20,570 bases of DNA from positions 1-20,570 of the IMG/VR virus record IMGVR_UViG_3300032304_000413, one strand, 5' to 3'. The translations under genes were made by a program, and so were the position numbers. Source of the DNA: a virus. The notes under the pieces were generated by a model that searched no databases, was not told the origin of the DNA, and worked only from the letters and a program-made list of their open reading frames with translations. Every line of letters begins with the position of its first letter. Positions within the stretch are counted from its first letter, which is position 1. Shown piece after piece: positions 7,489 through 16,282 of this stretch.

Positions 7489-7497
7489 TATAAATAT
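7489..7497 (-). promoter_or_regulatory. ATATTTATA promoter-like element upstream of the DUF7936-like gene
   Basis: The coding strand reads AATATATTTATACAATATAAA, with 20 bases between the core and the ATG at 7468, in the 50-base gap after the giant fibre. The spacing is identical to that of the element before the 79-residue gene. Confidence 0.5.
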
Positions 7498-7518
7498 ATT
7501 GTTTTTGAAAAATAATTA

Positions 7519-7908
7519 TTATCTATTGTTAAATAAAGTTTTTAGCATTTCTTTAATTTCAGAAATTTCATTATTTTGTTTATCAATGATAGTTTGTTGT
7601 TCTTTAATAGCCTCTACTAAAAGTGGAACTAATTTATCATAATCAATTGTTAGATAATTCTCACCACTCTTAGAACCTTTTATTTCTTTAGTTTCCGAAT
7701 CTATATCAGTATCGAACGGTGCTAAATGTACAATTTCAGGTAATATACTTTGAACTTCTTGAGCCGATAAACCCAATTGTACTTTGGTATCAGTATATCC
7801 TACTGAATGTGCTAACTCATTGTTTACATAGTAAAATCCATTTAATCGAGATACCTTTTCTAATGCATTTTCAATGTTACCAACTTTTGTTTTTAACCTT
7901 TCATCGGA
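7519..7908 (-). other. S74 intramolecular chaperone domain of the giant fibre
   Basis: This part of the fibre gene codes for residues 2117-2245. The motif SDERLK gives the cleavage Ser2117, Asp2118, and Lys2122 at +5. LGLSAQEVQSILPEIV and the final YLTIDYDKLVPLLVEAIKEQ are the conserved core and trimerising helix of S74 domains. All key residues are present, so cleavage is expected. Confidence 0.88.
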
Positions 7909-10900
7909 ATAGTATGCTATAATATTTCCCTGTGCAAATATCCAATCATAACAATATATGTTGTTATTAATGATATAGTTAAATCTAGATGTAGAATTAA
8001 AATCACCATAATATCCGGTATCGTGGTCATAGAAAATCGGAGAACGAATATCGTTGTTCACATACATACCATATGGTTGAATAGACATTCTATCATTACC
8101 TCTCCATCTCAAATACCATATACCATCTCCTTGAGCGTAATATATCCACCCATATGAGTTATCATGCAATCCAACATCACCACCTCTACCCATCCAACAA
8201 AATCTACTCGTAATACCATATCCTAACCATCCATTTCTACCACCACCATATGTAGCTATTGTTCCATAAGGGTTACCCTCACATTCTGGAGACCAGATAC
8301 CTCTACCATAAGACTCCCAATATACACCAGTACATCCTTGAGGTCTAAACCAGTTATTTGCTAATACATAGTGTAATTGGGATGTACCATCCATGTTAAG
8401 ATAGTATCCGGTATTATTATAATCGTAAATAAATGTACTTCTTAATTCATATGTATAAGTTCTATTTCCAGAATAGTGGTTAATATAAGTTTCATATCCA
8501 TTTTGACAATCTAAGTGTAAGTTACCATTAGTTGCTACAACAGATGCTTCACCTCCAGGTCTACCATTTGCTCCAACATAAAGATAGGCTCCCCAAGTTA
8601 AGTTAGGTCCATGTAGTGTACCTCCTCTGATTCTCAATGCAGCGTTTGAACCAGAGTTAGGGTCTATATAGTATCCGGTATCATTGGCATCGGAGTATGA
8701 ACCTGCGTACAACGTACCACCACTACCATCGTTACGGTCATGCATTGCAACAGTTGTCCAACCACCAGAATTTGGCCAAGATTGTCTAAACCTTAAGTTT
8801 CCTATTGGTCCACCAACCAATTGCCAACCATACGCACTATTGTATGCATTTGTATAGTGATGAGCCTGAACACCTACCCAGTGTGATGTACCAGATGGTT
8901 GGTTTGCTGGGTTTGACCATGTATCAATGAAACCAGAACCCCATGTCATTACAGAGTTAAAGTCTTCCGTACCCCAACCCATTATACCGGTCCAATAATC
9001 ACTATTACCAGTAATATCCGGTCTTTTCCAATTCGTTTTACCAGTTAGACCAGTTTGAGCCTTACCTCTAAGTGTTAATCCTTGCCAGTTACTTTCACCA
9101 TTGAAGTTACCATAATATCCAGTATCGTGGTCATAGAAAATCGGAGCCATCATATCACTTCTTGCCCAAATTCTAGAAGAAATTGCCGAAAATGTAGTAC
9201 CATAGTTCATCACTAATAATCCGTGGTCATTAAGAAATCCAGCTTGTCCTCCTGCATTTGGATGTGACCAAGATAAACCATATAAGTTACCAGGATTAGT
9301 ACCATCAATCGCTAATTTATAAGCGTTACCCATAGAAAATACACCCTGATATCTAACCGATGTATAAACACCAACAATTGATTGTCCGTAGTTATAATCT
9401 AAATAAATGTTTTCATTTCCATCAAGACGTAATCCACCATTTGCTACTACATAAGATAATCTAGCAGTTCCAGCTGGGTCTACATAATATCCAGTATTAT
9501 TTGAATCATAAAATATTGGTGCTCTTAATGAGTTACCTCCGGTTAAATAATCGTTGGCGTAAACAGTACCATTAGAATACCACTCCATTGTACTATAACG
9601 AGTACCAGATGTGTTAGTATTATAGAAGTATGTATTACCGCCAGTGTTAAATCTCATATAGGCTTGTCCCTGCCCTCCATTGATTCTACCAAATCCAGAA
9701 GGAGAACCACCATCGTTTTGTACGTTAAATCCAAAACCACCATCGTTCCAAGTTACACCAGGTTCAGATACCCACATTTGTAAATAAGATGGAGTACCAG
9801 TACCCATTTCACTACCAATAGCAGTAATTCTAAGTGTGGAGTTACCATGTCCACCAGCTACCTCTAATCTACCTCTCAAATAAGAACCACCATTAGGGTC
9901 TAAATAATATGTAGTATTATCACTATCATAAAATATTGGTGCTCTAAACGAACCATTTGCCCAAACAGTAGAACCATTATCCCATCTTAAATTCCAACCA
10001 ACTTGAGAAGTAGTACCACCATATCCCAATCTCCAATCATTTGCCGAAAAGTTCCACATCAAACCCCAATAGGTAGATGCATTATTCATAGCAAATCCGC
10101 CGGCATTATTATATCCTTGTGCTACAAATGAATTTCCATAATTTACGTTATGAGTATTTGATGTAATTACGTTGTAAATAGTTGTTCCAGCTGGGTCAGA
10201 ATAATATGCTGTGTTATCTCTATCATAGAATCTATATGCGTATAAATCTCCACCAAAAGTTACATTACCACCTATAAATGCCCCACCAGCAAATCCAAAA
10301 CGAGAATAAGTTGTACCATTGTTTCTTAATGCTAAATGATGGTCATATCCACTTCCATATTCATAACCCAATCCATACATATTACCAATTGGCCAACTTT
10401 CCCCAATTGTCCAAATTACTTTTGAAGCAGTACCAGTAGAATTATAGCTACCCATCATACCACCATCGCCACGAGCTACCAAATAGTTTGAAAACCAAAG
10501 TCTACCATTTTGCTCAGTTTGATTAAAGTTGTTTGTTCCTGCAAAATCACCATAATATCCGGTATTATCATTATCTCTAAATAATGGTGCTCTGAAATCA
10601 GTTGATGCAAATGCAATACCACTTTCATTTACTGAAAATAATTCGTTTGATGCTTTTATTGCATTACTACCTACTATAAATTTATTATCGGTATTATTAT
10701 TTGAATCAATACTTACACGCACATCACCAGCACTTGCCAAATATAATACGTTACCAGATGAATTACCTTGATGTATAACAACATCATATGTGTTATCTCT
10801 GTACATACCAGCATTTGTATCTCCTAAATAAAATGCTCCACCATTTCCACCAGAGTTTGCAATTACTTGATTAAATACTACGTTATCAGTTGTACGAACA

Positions 10901-13900
10901 TTCTGATTCATATTATAAGCGAATGCTTGGTCAACACTATTTAATATCTGTCTCCAATCACTATATGTTGATGCTCCAGTTCCAATTCTTGTCCACAATC
11001 TATGATTTGCCGTATATGCAATTTGCATTGGAGCTCCACCACTTAAATCGGTACTACTACCATAACTTCTCCAAAACATTTGTCCATTAAATGAGCCACC
11101 ATCATTTAATCCGTTTGTACTATTTGCTTTGAAATCAAAATAAACTCCAGCATTTTTACTTGATGGTGTATCATTTGTATTACGAGTATCATTCGAATCA
11201 ACAGCTTCTGCTCTATCCGCAGTACCAGTTAAATTTGCAGTTACATTTACAAAAGTTGGTGAATCAGTTGTTCTAAGATTTTGATTCATTAGATGAACTT
11301 CAGTTGCTCCTTGTCCGGTATCAACCGTAGAGAATGTAACTGCATCCGTAGTTCTTACGTTTTGATTCATCAAATGAACTTCAGTTGCTCCTTGTCCCGT
11401 ATCAACCGTAGAGAATGTAACGGCATCAGTTGTACGAACATTCTGATTCATTAAGTGAACCTCAGTTGCACCTTGTCCCGTATCCACAGTTGCAAACGTT
11501 ACTGCATCAGTTGTACGAATATTTTGATTCATTAGGTGAACTTCAGTTGCACCTTGTCCCGTATCTATCGTACCACTTATTGTTATATTACCTGCACTTA
11601 CTGAAAGGTTTCCACCACTTACAGTTACACCATTTGTAGCCGTAATCGTTGCATGAGTAACGTTATCAGTTGTTCTAAGATTTTGATTCATTAAGTGAAC
11701 CTCAGTTGCACCTTGTCCTGTATCTACAGTTGCAAATGTAACAGCGTCAGTAGTTCTAACATTTTGGTTCATTAAATAAACCTCAGTTGCACCTATACCA
11801 GTATCTATCGTACCAGTAAGAACTAAATTACCAGCTATATATGTGTTATCATCATGATACCACCTATCACTACCTTCATCCCAATAAAATTGTTTTGTTG
11901 CTGCATTACCTCTCTTAACTTCTATACCAGCATTTTCAGTTGGTGTAGTTCCTACTCCAATATCTGCGTTAAGTGTAATAATATTATCACCTACGTTAAG
12001 AGTTGTTGTATTAATATATGTTGTAGTACCACTTACAGTAAGGTCACCACTAATTGTAGCGTTACCAGTTACTGTCAATGTAGTACCATCGAATTTTAAA
12101 TTTGCTTCAACGGTTGCATTTGGTGCAGTTCCGTTTAATGTGATTACACCATTATCAGTTGTACCGGTTAATGATAATAATCCAGAAGTACCGGATGAAC
12201 CAGAAGTTCCTGAAGTTCCTGATGTACCACTACTACCGGAAGTTCCTGAAGTACCAGATGTTCCCGATGTTCCACTACTACCAGAAGTACCTGAAGTACC
12301 AGATGTTCCCGATGTACCAGATGAACCACTTACTCCCGATGTTCCTGAAGTTCCCGATGTTCCACTTGAACCAGAAGTTCCCGAAGTACCAGATGTTCCT
12401 GATGAACCACTTATTCCGGATGTTCCCGAAGTTCCTGATGTTCCAGAAGAACCACTTGCACCGGAAGTTCCTGATGTTCCTGATGTTCCAGAAGAACCAG
12501 AAGTTCCCGAAGAACCACTCGCACCTGAAGTACCAGAAGTTCCTGATGTGCCACTAGTTCCTGAACTACCAGCTGAACCACTTATACCAGAAGTTCCTGA
12601 TGAACCAGAAATTCCGCTTGTTCCTGAACTTCCATTTATACCAGATGTACCAGAGCTTCCATTTATACCGGATGTACCAGAACTTCCATTTATTCCAGAT
12701 GTTCCTGATGTACCAGAAGTTCCCGATGAACCTTGTACTCCACTTATTCCAGAAGTTCCACTTGTTCCTGAAATTCCAGATGTACCGGATGTTCCTGATG
12801 TACCAGATGTTCCAGATGAACCATTTGAACCAGATGAACCTTGTGCACCACTTGTTCCGGATGTTCCAGATGTACCAGAAGTTCCTGATGAACCAGATGT
12901 TCCAGAAGAACCACTTGTTCCTGAAGTTCCCGATGAACCACTTCCACCGCCGGCTCCACTTACTCCAGAAGTTCCTGATGTTCCAGATGTACCATTGATT
13001 CCCGATGTTCCATTAACACCCGATGTACCAGATGTACCCGAAGTACCTGCACTACCTGCACTACCAGTACCTCCACCAGCTCCTGTTATACCACTGGTAC
13101 CCGATGTACCAGAAGTTCCTGATGTACCACTTATTCCTGAAGTTCCCGAAGAACCACCACTTCCACCGGTACCACTAATTCCAGAACTACCCGCAGTTCC
13201 GGTTGAACCAGATGTTCCAGATGTACCAGAACTTCCTTGTGAACCAGAAGTACCTGAAGTTCCACTACTTCCATTTGAACCAGATGTTCCACTTGTTCCT
13301 GAACTTCCTGATGTACCAGATGTACCAGAAGAACCAGTACTTCCAGATGTACCTGAAGTACCCGATGTACCTGAAGTTCCTCCCGAACCAGAAGTTCCAT
13401 CAGTTCCACTTGTTCCCGAAGTTCCGGATGTTCCACTTGTTCCCGATGTTCCAGATGTTCCTCCACTACCAGAAGTTCCCGATGTTCCAGAAGTTCCAGA
13501 AGTTCCTGATGTGCCACTAGTTCCACTACTTCCTCCACTACCAGATGTTCCTGAAGTTCCTGAAGTACCCGATGTACCAGAAGTTCCTGATGTACCAGAA
13601 GTTCCTTCCGAACCGGTGGTACCAGATGTACCGCTTGTTCCAGAAGTTCCAGAAGTTGCTGCTGCTGTTTTTATACCAATTTTACCAGTTGATGGGTTAT
13701 AAACTAATACCTCATCGGTTGTTATATCTGATTTTAATGAACCAACACCAAATGATAATGAACCTGTAATACCAACACTTCCAGTAAATTCTTGCTTATC
13801 ATTTTGTGCATCACCAAATTTGTTACTTCCACTTGCATAAATTATTGATGATGAAATATATGTTGCGAATAATTCAGTTGTATTTATTTTTCCAGCTACA

Positions 13901-14256
13901 GTTAAATCAGTATTAACTACTAACCCTCTATTTGGAGAAATTATTGCGGTTGCTGAACCTGATTTTAATCTATCTAAATCACCAATTGCCGCTGCATTAA
14001 TATTAAACAAACCACCACCATCACCAATAAAAAGTGAAGAAGTAATTGAACCACTAATTTTTACATTAGAATTTATTTGAATCGAATTTGTTGGTGACCC
14101 AATCAAAGATGTTTGTATTCCAGAAGCAGAAAAATTTGCACCCACATCAATTGAATGAGATGAAAAATTAGCTACACTACTTCCACTTACAAATAAAGAA
14201 ATTTTGTCTTTAGTTTGTTGATTTAAACCGTTTGGGTTACCACCTAAATATTCCAT
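7519..14256 (-). CDS. Giant tail fibre with (GTS)n shaft, tandem fibre modules and S74 autoproteolytic chaperone
   Basis: This is a 2245-residue fibre protein. Residues 1-200 are a Ser/Gly-rich beta head with repeated SGS(I/L)-type motifs. Residues about 200-692 are a Gly-X-Y array, mostly GTS, with GSS, GIN, GIS and GAG variants. Residues 818-1005 hold six 27-residue repeats (consensus DTGQGATEVHLMNQNVRTTD). From about 1220 to 2090 there are eight modules built on APIFYDSDNTGYY-DP-G, rich in Trp, Tyr and Asn, the likely receptor-binding part. The C-terminus is an S74 (endosialidase-type) intramolecular chaperone. Ser2117 precedes DERLK, with Lys2122 at the +5 position that forms the Ser-Lys dyad in characterised members. 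This dyad should release a 129-residue C-terminal piece after trimer folding. It ends in a coiled-coil-like tail (KEQQTIIDKQNNEISEIKEM). It starts 12 bases after the preceding gene's stop. Confidence 0.93.
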   Translation of the reverse strand: MEYLGGNPNGLNQQTKDKISLFVSGSSVANFSSHSIDVGANFSASGIQTSLIGSPTNSIQINSNVKISGSITSSLFIGDGGGLFNINAAAIGDLDRLKSGSATAIISPNRGLVVNTDLTVAGKINTTELFATYISSSIIYASGSNKFGDAQNDKQEFTGSVGITGSLSFGVGSLKSDITTDEVLVYNPSTGKIGIKTAAATSGTSGTSGTSGTTGSEGTSGTSGTSGTSGTSGTSGTSGSGGSSGTSGTSGTSGTSGTSGTSGSGGTSGTSGTSGTSGTSGTSGTDGTSGSGGTSGTSGTSGTSGSTGSSGTSGTSGSSGTSGTSGSNGSSGTSGTSGSQGSSGTSGTSGSTGTAGSSGISGTGGSGGSSGTSGISGTSGTSGTSGTSGITGAGGGTGSAGSAGTSGTSGTSGVNGTSGINGTSGTSGTSGVSGAGGGSGSSGTSGTSGSSGTSGSSGTSGTSGTSGTSGAQGSSGSNGSSGTSGTSGTSGTSGISGTSGTSGISGVQGSSGTSGTSGTSGINGSSGTSGINGSSGTSGINGSSGTSGISGSSGTSGISGSAGSSGTSGTSGTSGTSGASGSSGTSGSSGTSGTSGTSGASGSSGTSGTSGTSGISGSSGTSGTSGTSGSSGTSGTSGTSGVSGSSGTSGTSGTSGTSGSSGTSGTSGTSGTSGSSGTSGTSGTSGSSGTSGLLSLTGTTDNGVITLNGTAPNATVEANLKFDGTTLTVTGNATISGDLTVSGTTTYINTTTLNVGDNIITLNADIGVGTTPTENAGIEVKRGNAATKQFYWDEGSDRWYHDDNTYIAGNLVLTGTIDTGIGATEVYLMNQNVRTTDAVTFATVDTGQGATEVHLMNQNLRTTDNVTHATITATNGVTVSGGNLSVSAGNITISGTIDTGQGATEVHLMNQNIRTTDAVTFATVDTGQGATEVHLMNQNVRTTDAVTFSTVDTGQGATEVHLMNQNVRTTDAVTFSTVDTGQGATEVHLMNQNLRTTDSPTFVNVTANLTGTADRAEAVDSNDTRNTNDTPSSKNAGVYFDFKANSTNGLNDGGSFNGQMFWRSYGSSTDLSGGAPMQIAYTANHRLWTRIGTGASTYSDWRQILNSVDQAFAYNMNQNVRTTDNVVFNQVIANSGGNGGAFYLGDTNAGMYRDNTYDVVIHQGNSSGNVLYLASAGDVRVSIDSNNNTDNKFIVGSNAIKASNELFSVNESGIAFASTDFRAPLFRDNDNTGYYGDFAGTNNFNQTEQNGRLWFSNYLVARGDGGMMGSYNSTGTASKVIWTIGESWPIGNMYGLGYEYGSGYDHHLALRNNGTTYSRFGFAGGAFIGGNVTFGGDLYAYRFYDRDNTAYYSDPAGTTIYNVITSNTHNVNYGNSFVAQGYNNAGGFAMNNASTYWGLMWNFSANDWRLGYGGTTSQVGWNLRWDNGSTVWANGSFRAPIFYDSDNTTYYLDPNGGSYLRGRLEVAGGHGNSTLRITAIGSEMGTGTPSYLQMWVSEPGVTWNDGGFGFNVQNDGGSPSGFGRINGGQGQAYMRFNTGGNTYFYNTNTSGTRYSTMEWYSNGTVYANDYLTGGNSLRAPIFYDSNNTGYYVDPAGTARLSYVVANGGLRLDGNENIYLDYNYGQSIVGVYTSVRYQGVFSMGNAYKLAIDGTNPGNLYGLSWSHPNAGGQAGFLNDHGLLVMNYGTTFSAISSRIWARSDMMAPIFYDHDTGYYGNFNGESNWQGLTLRGKAQTGLTGKTNWKRPDITGNSDYWTGIMGWGTEDFNSVMTWGSGFIDTWSNPANQPSGTSHWVGVQAHHYTNAYNSAYGWQLVGGPIGNLRFRQSWPNSGGWTTVAMHDRNDGSGGTLYAGSYSDANDTGYYIDPNSGSNAALRIRGGTLHGPNLTWGAYLYVGANGRPGGEASVVATNGNLHLDCQNGYETYINHYSGNRTYTYELRSTFIYDYNNTGYYLNMDGTSQLHYVLANNWFRPQGCTGVYWESYGRGIWSPECEGNPYGTIATYGGGRNGWLGYGITSRFCWMGRGGDVGLHDNSYGWIYYAQGDGIWYLRWRGNDRMSIQPYGMYVNNDIRSPIFYDHDTGYYGDFNSTSRFNYIINNNIYCYDWIFAQGNIIAYYSDERLKTKVGNIENALEKVSRLNGFYYVNNELAHSVGYTDTKVQLGLSAQEVQSILPEIVHLAPFDTDIDSETKEIKGSKSGENYLTIDYDKLVPLLVEAIKEQQTIIDKQNNEISEIKEMLKTLFNNR
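7990..10600 (-). repeat. Eight diverged fibre modules with the YD-x-NTGYY-DP motif
   Basis: Within the S74 fibre, copies of a motif like FRAPIFYDSDNTTYYLDP recur eight times at roughly residues 1225, 1342, 1440, 1580, 1704, 1855, 1942 and 2074. They are separated by about 90-150 variable, Trp/Gly/Asn-rich residues. Variants include IYDYNNTGYYLNMDG and IFYDHDTGYYGDFN. DNA identity between copies is low, so these are old duplications. They probably form beads along a trimeric shaft. Confidence 0.85.
11242..11805 (-). repeat. Six 81-bp tandem repeats (27 residues each)
   Basis: The unit DTGQGATEVHLMNQN(V/L/I)RTTD followed by (A/N)VTFATV occurs six times, at residues 818-844, 845-871, 898-924, 925-951, 952-978 and 979-1005. 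A 26-residue Ser/Gly insert separates copies 2 and 3. Two neighbouring copies are exactly 81 bases apart at matching sites, and their DNA is nearly identical. A seventh, decayed copy (NMNQNVRTTDNVVF) lies near 10870-10915. Confidence 0.92.
12181..13656 (-). repeat. Collagen-like (Gly-Thr-Ser)n array of the S74 fibre
   Basis: About 1.47 kb with a nine-base period encode roughly 490 residues of Gly-X-Y, dominated by GTSGTS. GSS, GIS, GIN, GAS and GGG/GSGG variants are interspersed. Proline is absent, unlike animal collagen. Synonymous third positions vary from unit to unit. Because of the repeat, several other frames stay open on both strands. Confidence 0.95.
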
Positions 14257-14268
14257 TAATTACAACTT

Positions 14269-14601
14269 TTATGTTATTTCCAATACTGAAACAATTACAT
14301 CCGTTGAATTGGCTAACGATGATGTTACTGATAGAAAATCTCCTGTTTCTAAAACTAACTTTTGCTCACCACCAACCAATACATTAGAACTACCGGGTAT
14401 AATTAAAGAATCTTTTACAACGTAAACACATTTATTTGCTGAGTTATCTCTAACCATCACACTAACTGATATATTATTTGCGCTTACATTTGCCACACCA
14501 ACTCCAATTACAGTTGTTGAAGTTGCCGCAGGTGTTTCATAAACTTTAACACCTGTTGTTCCAATTGAACCCGTTATACTATTTTTAAATGCGTTTGCCA
14601 T
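14269..14601 (-). CDS. Small beta-rich structural protein, unknown function
   Basis: This 110-residue protein begins MANAFKNSITGSIGTTGVKV. It continues with a valine-rich stretch (TTVIGVGVANVSANNISVSV) and ends LVLETGDFLSVTSS...DVIVSVLEIT. The alternating hydrophobic pattern predicts a compact beta sandwich without signal peptide or membrane segment. I recall similar small proteins near fibre genes in T4-like marine phages, annotated only as virion structural proteins, so a fibre- or virion-associated role is plausible. It lies 12 bases upstream of the giant S74 fibre and 12 bases downstream of the 88-residue gene, in a closely packed operon. Confidence 0.75.
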   Translation of the reverse strand: MANAFKNSITGSIGTTGVKVYETPAATSTTVIGVGVANVSANNISVSVMVRDNSANKCVYVVKDSLIIPGSSNVLVGGEQKLVLETGDFLSVTSSLANSTDVIVSVLEIT

Positions 14602-14613
14602 TTTTTTATTTTT

Positions 14614-14880
14614 TTATCCTAATGCTATTGCAAATGCAATAGATGAATCTAATACATCAACTCCGTCTACTAAATATCCACCATCCGTTAAATTCATTGA
14701 GCCAGTCATTGTTATAGAACCACTTACTGCCAAACTATTACCTACAATAAGATTAGTAAATGTTGCTTGTTGAACATCGATAGTTCCTTTAAAAGAACCG
14801 GTAAATGAACCACTTAAATTTGCGTAAGCAGATAATGCCTGTGTGATTGAACCCGAAAATATTGGACTATGTATAATCAT
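14614..14880 (-). CDS. Small Ser/Gly-rich fibre-like protein
   Basis: This 88-residue protein starts MIIHSPIFSGSITQALSAYA and contains NLSGSFTGSFKGTID, then a GNSLAVSGSITMTGSMNLTD stretch, and ends DSSIAFAIALG. The SGS(F/I)-TGS motifs match the N-terminal heads of both giant fibres in this window. It may be a stand-alone fibre head or connector, or a remnant of a larger fibre gene. I cannot tell which. It has a normal start and stop, and a doubled ATATTTATA element 27 bases upstream. Confidence 0.7.
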   Translation of the reverse strand: MIIHSPIFSGSITQALSAYANLSGSFTGSFKGTIDVQQATFTNLIVGNSLAVSGSITMTGSMNLTDGGYLVDGVDVLDSSIAFAIALG

Positions 14881-14907
14881 CTATATCTATATGCTTTTTG
14901 TTATAGG

Positions 14908-14922
14908 TATAAATATAAATAT
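14908..14922 (-). promoter_or_regulatory. Doubled ATATTTATA promoter-like element upstream of the 88-aa gene
   Basis: The coding strand reads AATATTTATATTTATACC, that is two ATATTTATA cores overlapping by three bases, 27 bases upstream of the ATG at 14880. It lies in the 50-base gap after the chaperone gene. It would drive the 88-aa, 110-aa and giant fibre genes. Confidence 0.5.
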
Positions 14923-14930
14923 TTTCTCTT

Positions 14931-15374
14931 TTAGGGTTTAACCGGCCAAGTTATATTAAATGGATTAGGTTGAGATGTAATATCTCTTAAAGATTGTCTG
15001 TATTCAGACCAAATTGATTTTGTTTCCGTTGGTATATCTGCCAATTGTGTCCAATCACATTCTGCCAATAATTCATTTCTAGTTTCTCTAATAATAAACC
15101 ATTGGGTTTCTAATCTATAATCAATTTCACTTTGAGATGCGCTAGTTTGAATCCAATTTTGATAATATACACCATCCGTTAAAACAGGAGTTCCTTCGGT
15201 AATATTTTTTGTGTAATCATTTGGTTTTGGAGTTTGTCCAACTTCATATAAACCAAATTGAGTCATAGTTTCTTCTCCAATTTCATTTGGGAATGTAATA
15301 TTTCTGTGCGCAGCTTTTAAATCCTTAATTGTATAAGGATAACTGATTTCATTATTTATAATTCGTAAATACAT
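14931..15374 (-). CDS. Probable tail fibre assembly chaperone (Phage_tail_APC type)
   Basis: This is a 147-residue protein. The C-terminal half has the hallmark pattern of phage tail assembly chaperones of the APC type: RETRNELLAECDWTQLADIP, then WSEYRQSLRDIT, then a Pro/Asn segment ending FNITWPVKP. The N-terminal half (NEISYPYTIKDLKAAHRNIT, then FGLYEVGQTPKP) fits the small domain seen before it in such proteins. These proteins usually sit beside fibre genes and help fold or attach fibres without being part of the virion. Here it starts one base after the LRR protein's stop, so translation is probably coupled, and it lies between the two giant fibre genes. Confidence 0.85.
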   Translation of the reverse strand: MYLRIINNEISYPYTIKDLKAAHRNITFPNEIGEETMTQFGLYEVGQTPKPNDYTKNITEGTPVLTDGVYYQNWIQTSASQSEIDYRLETQWFIIRETRNELLAECDWTQLADIPTETKSIWSEYRQSLRDITSQPNPFNITWPVKP

Positions 15375-15375
15375 A

Positions 15376-16278
15376 TTAAGTAAATGTTGGTGGTATTGAT
15401 GCGAAGTTTGTTAAACCGGTGCAATTTCTAAATGCATCAGTTCCAGCAGGTGTTGGTACTCTATTCCATAATTCAGGAGCAGTACCTACTAAAGCATTTG
15501 AAGTCGAACTCATATTATAAACTTGTGAGAATGTTGTTACCGCTGTATTAAATGTAAATTGTAATACATTTGTTAATGCTCTACAATTTCTAAATGTACC
15601 AGAGAAACTTGTTACATTGATATTTAGGTCAAATATAGTTGATGGTACGGAAGTTAAACTCGCACAAGCAAAGAAACAAGATGCAAAAGATGATACATTT
15701 ACTGCAATATCAAATAATCCAGTTGGTACAGTTGTTATCGTATTAATTGTTGCAAATGCACTGGCAAATGATGTTACGTTAGGTGAAAAATCAAATATAT
15801 CTGCCGGTATGGATGTTATAGCTGTACCATTCATAAAATTTGAAAAACTTAATATTTCATTTAAGCCATCATACCCACCAACTGCACTTAATGATGCACT
15901 ACTTGGTATAGAGGTTATATTTATACACCCATAAAAATTTAATGTCCTCAATCCTACTGTACCAAATTGTACAATGCTTGTTATTAAACTTCTTATTCCT
16001 ACATTATTATTAACTTGAAATCCTGGCATAAATCCACTAATAGTAACTGTATAAGTTCCAGCTGAAACATATGTATGTATTCTATCTACTGAAGATGATG
16101 ATGTTATCAACGGTGATGCACTACTATCTCCCCAATTTATATTCAATTGTGGTGTTAGTCCACCATAATCGGTAATTGGACATGTAAATACAGTATTAGC
16201 CGATGTGGTTGTAATTTGAAACACAAACGGAAATGCTTGTGTTGAATCTGATTCTGCTAGTCTTCTTGCTATTCCCAT
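15376..16278 (-). CDS. PKD-like plus leucine-rich-repeat tail adhesin candidate
   Basis: This is a 300-residue protein. Residues about 16-82 look like a PKD-type beta domain (LNINWGDSSASPLITSSSS, then HTYVSAGTYTVTISG; the WGD and HTY-GTYTVT signatures are typical). From about residue 85 there are BspA/DUF285-like leucine-rich repeats with a 27-residue period, clearest in three consecutive units of form T(S/T)(I/V)P--(I/L)FD---NV(T/S)SF---F---. The last part (ELWNRVP, then FRNCTGLTNFASIPP) keeps the repeat pattern. No signal peptide or anchor is seen. It is placed between a giant fibre and a fibre chaperone, four bases after the fibre stop. A receptor-binding or fibre-tip role is therefore likely but inferred. 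Confidence 0.75.
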   Translation of the reverse strand: MGIARRLAESDSTQAFPFVFQITTTSANTVFTCPITDYGGLTPQLNINWGDSSASPLITSSSSVDRIHTYVSAGTYTVTISGFMPGFQVNNNVGIRSLITSIVQFGTVGLRTLNFYGCINITSIPSSASLSAVGGYDGLNEILSFSNFMNGTAITSIPADIFDFSPNVTSFASAFATINTITTVPTGLFDIAVNVSSFASCFFACASLTSVPSTIFDLNINVTSFSGTFRNCRALTNVLQFTFNTAVTTFSQVYNMSSTSNALVGTAPELWNRVPTPAGTDAFRNCTGLTNFASIPPTFT

Positions 16279-16282
16279 AATA

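Noticed and set aside
12140-13702. A 520-codon plus-strand open frame with VPEVPD repeats
   Set aside because: It is the exact antisense of the (GTS)n array. The nine-base repeat lacks stops in that frame, so openness is automatic. The stretch has no leader and the composition is explained by the minus-strand gene.
2926-14922. T4 late promoters (TATAAATA) on the plus strand
   Set aside because: The motif does read TATAAATA on the plus strand, but no plus-strand gene follows any of the copies. All lie upstream of minus-strand genes, so an element on the coding strand is more likely.
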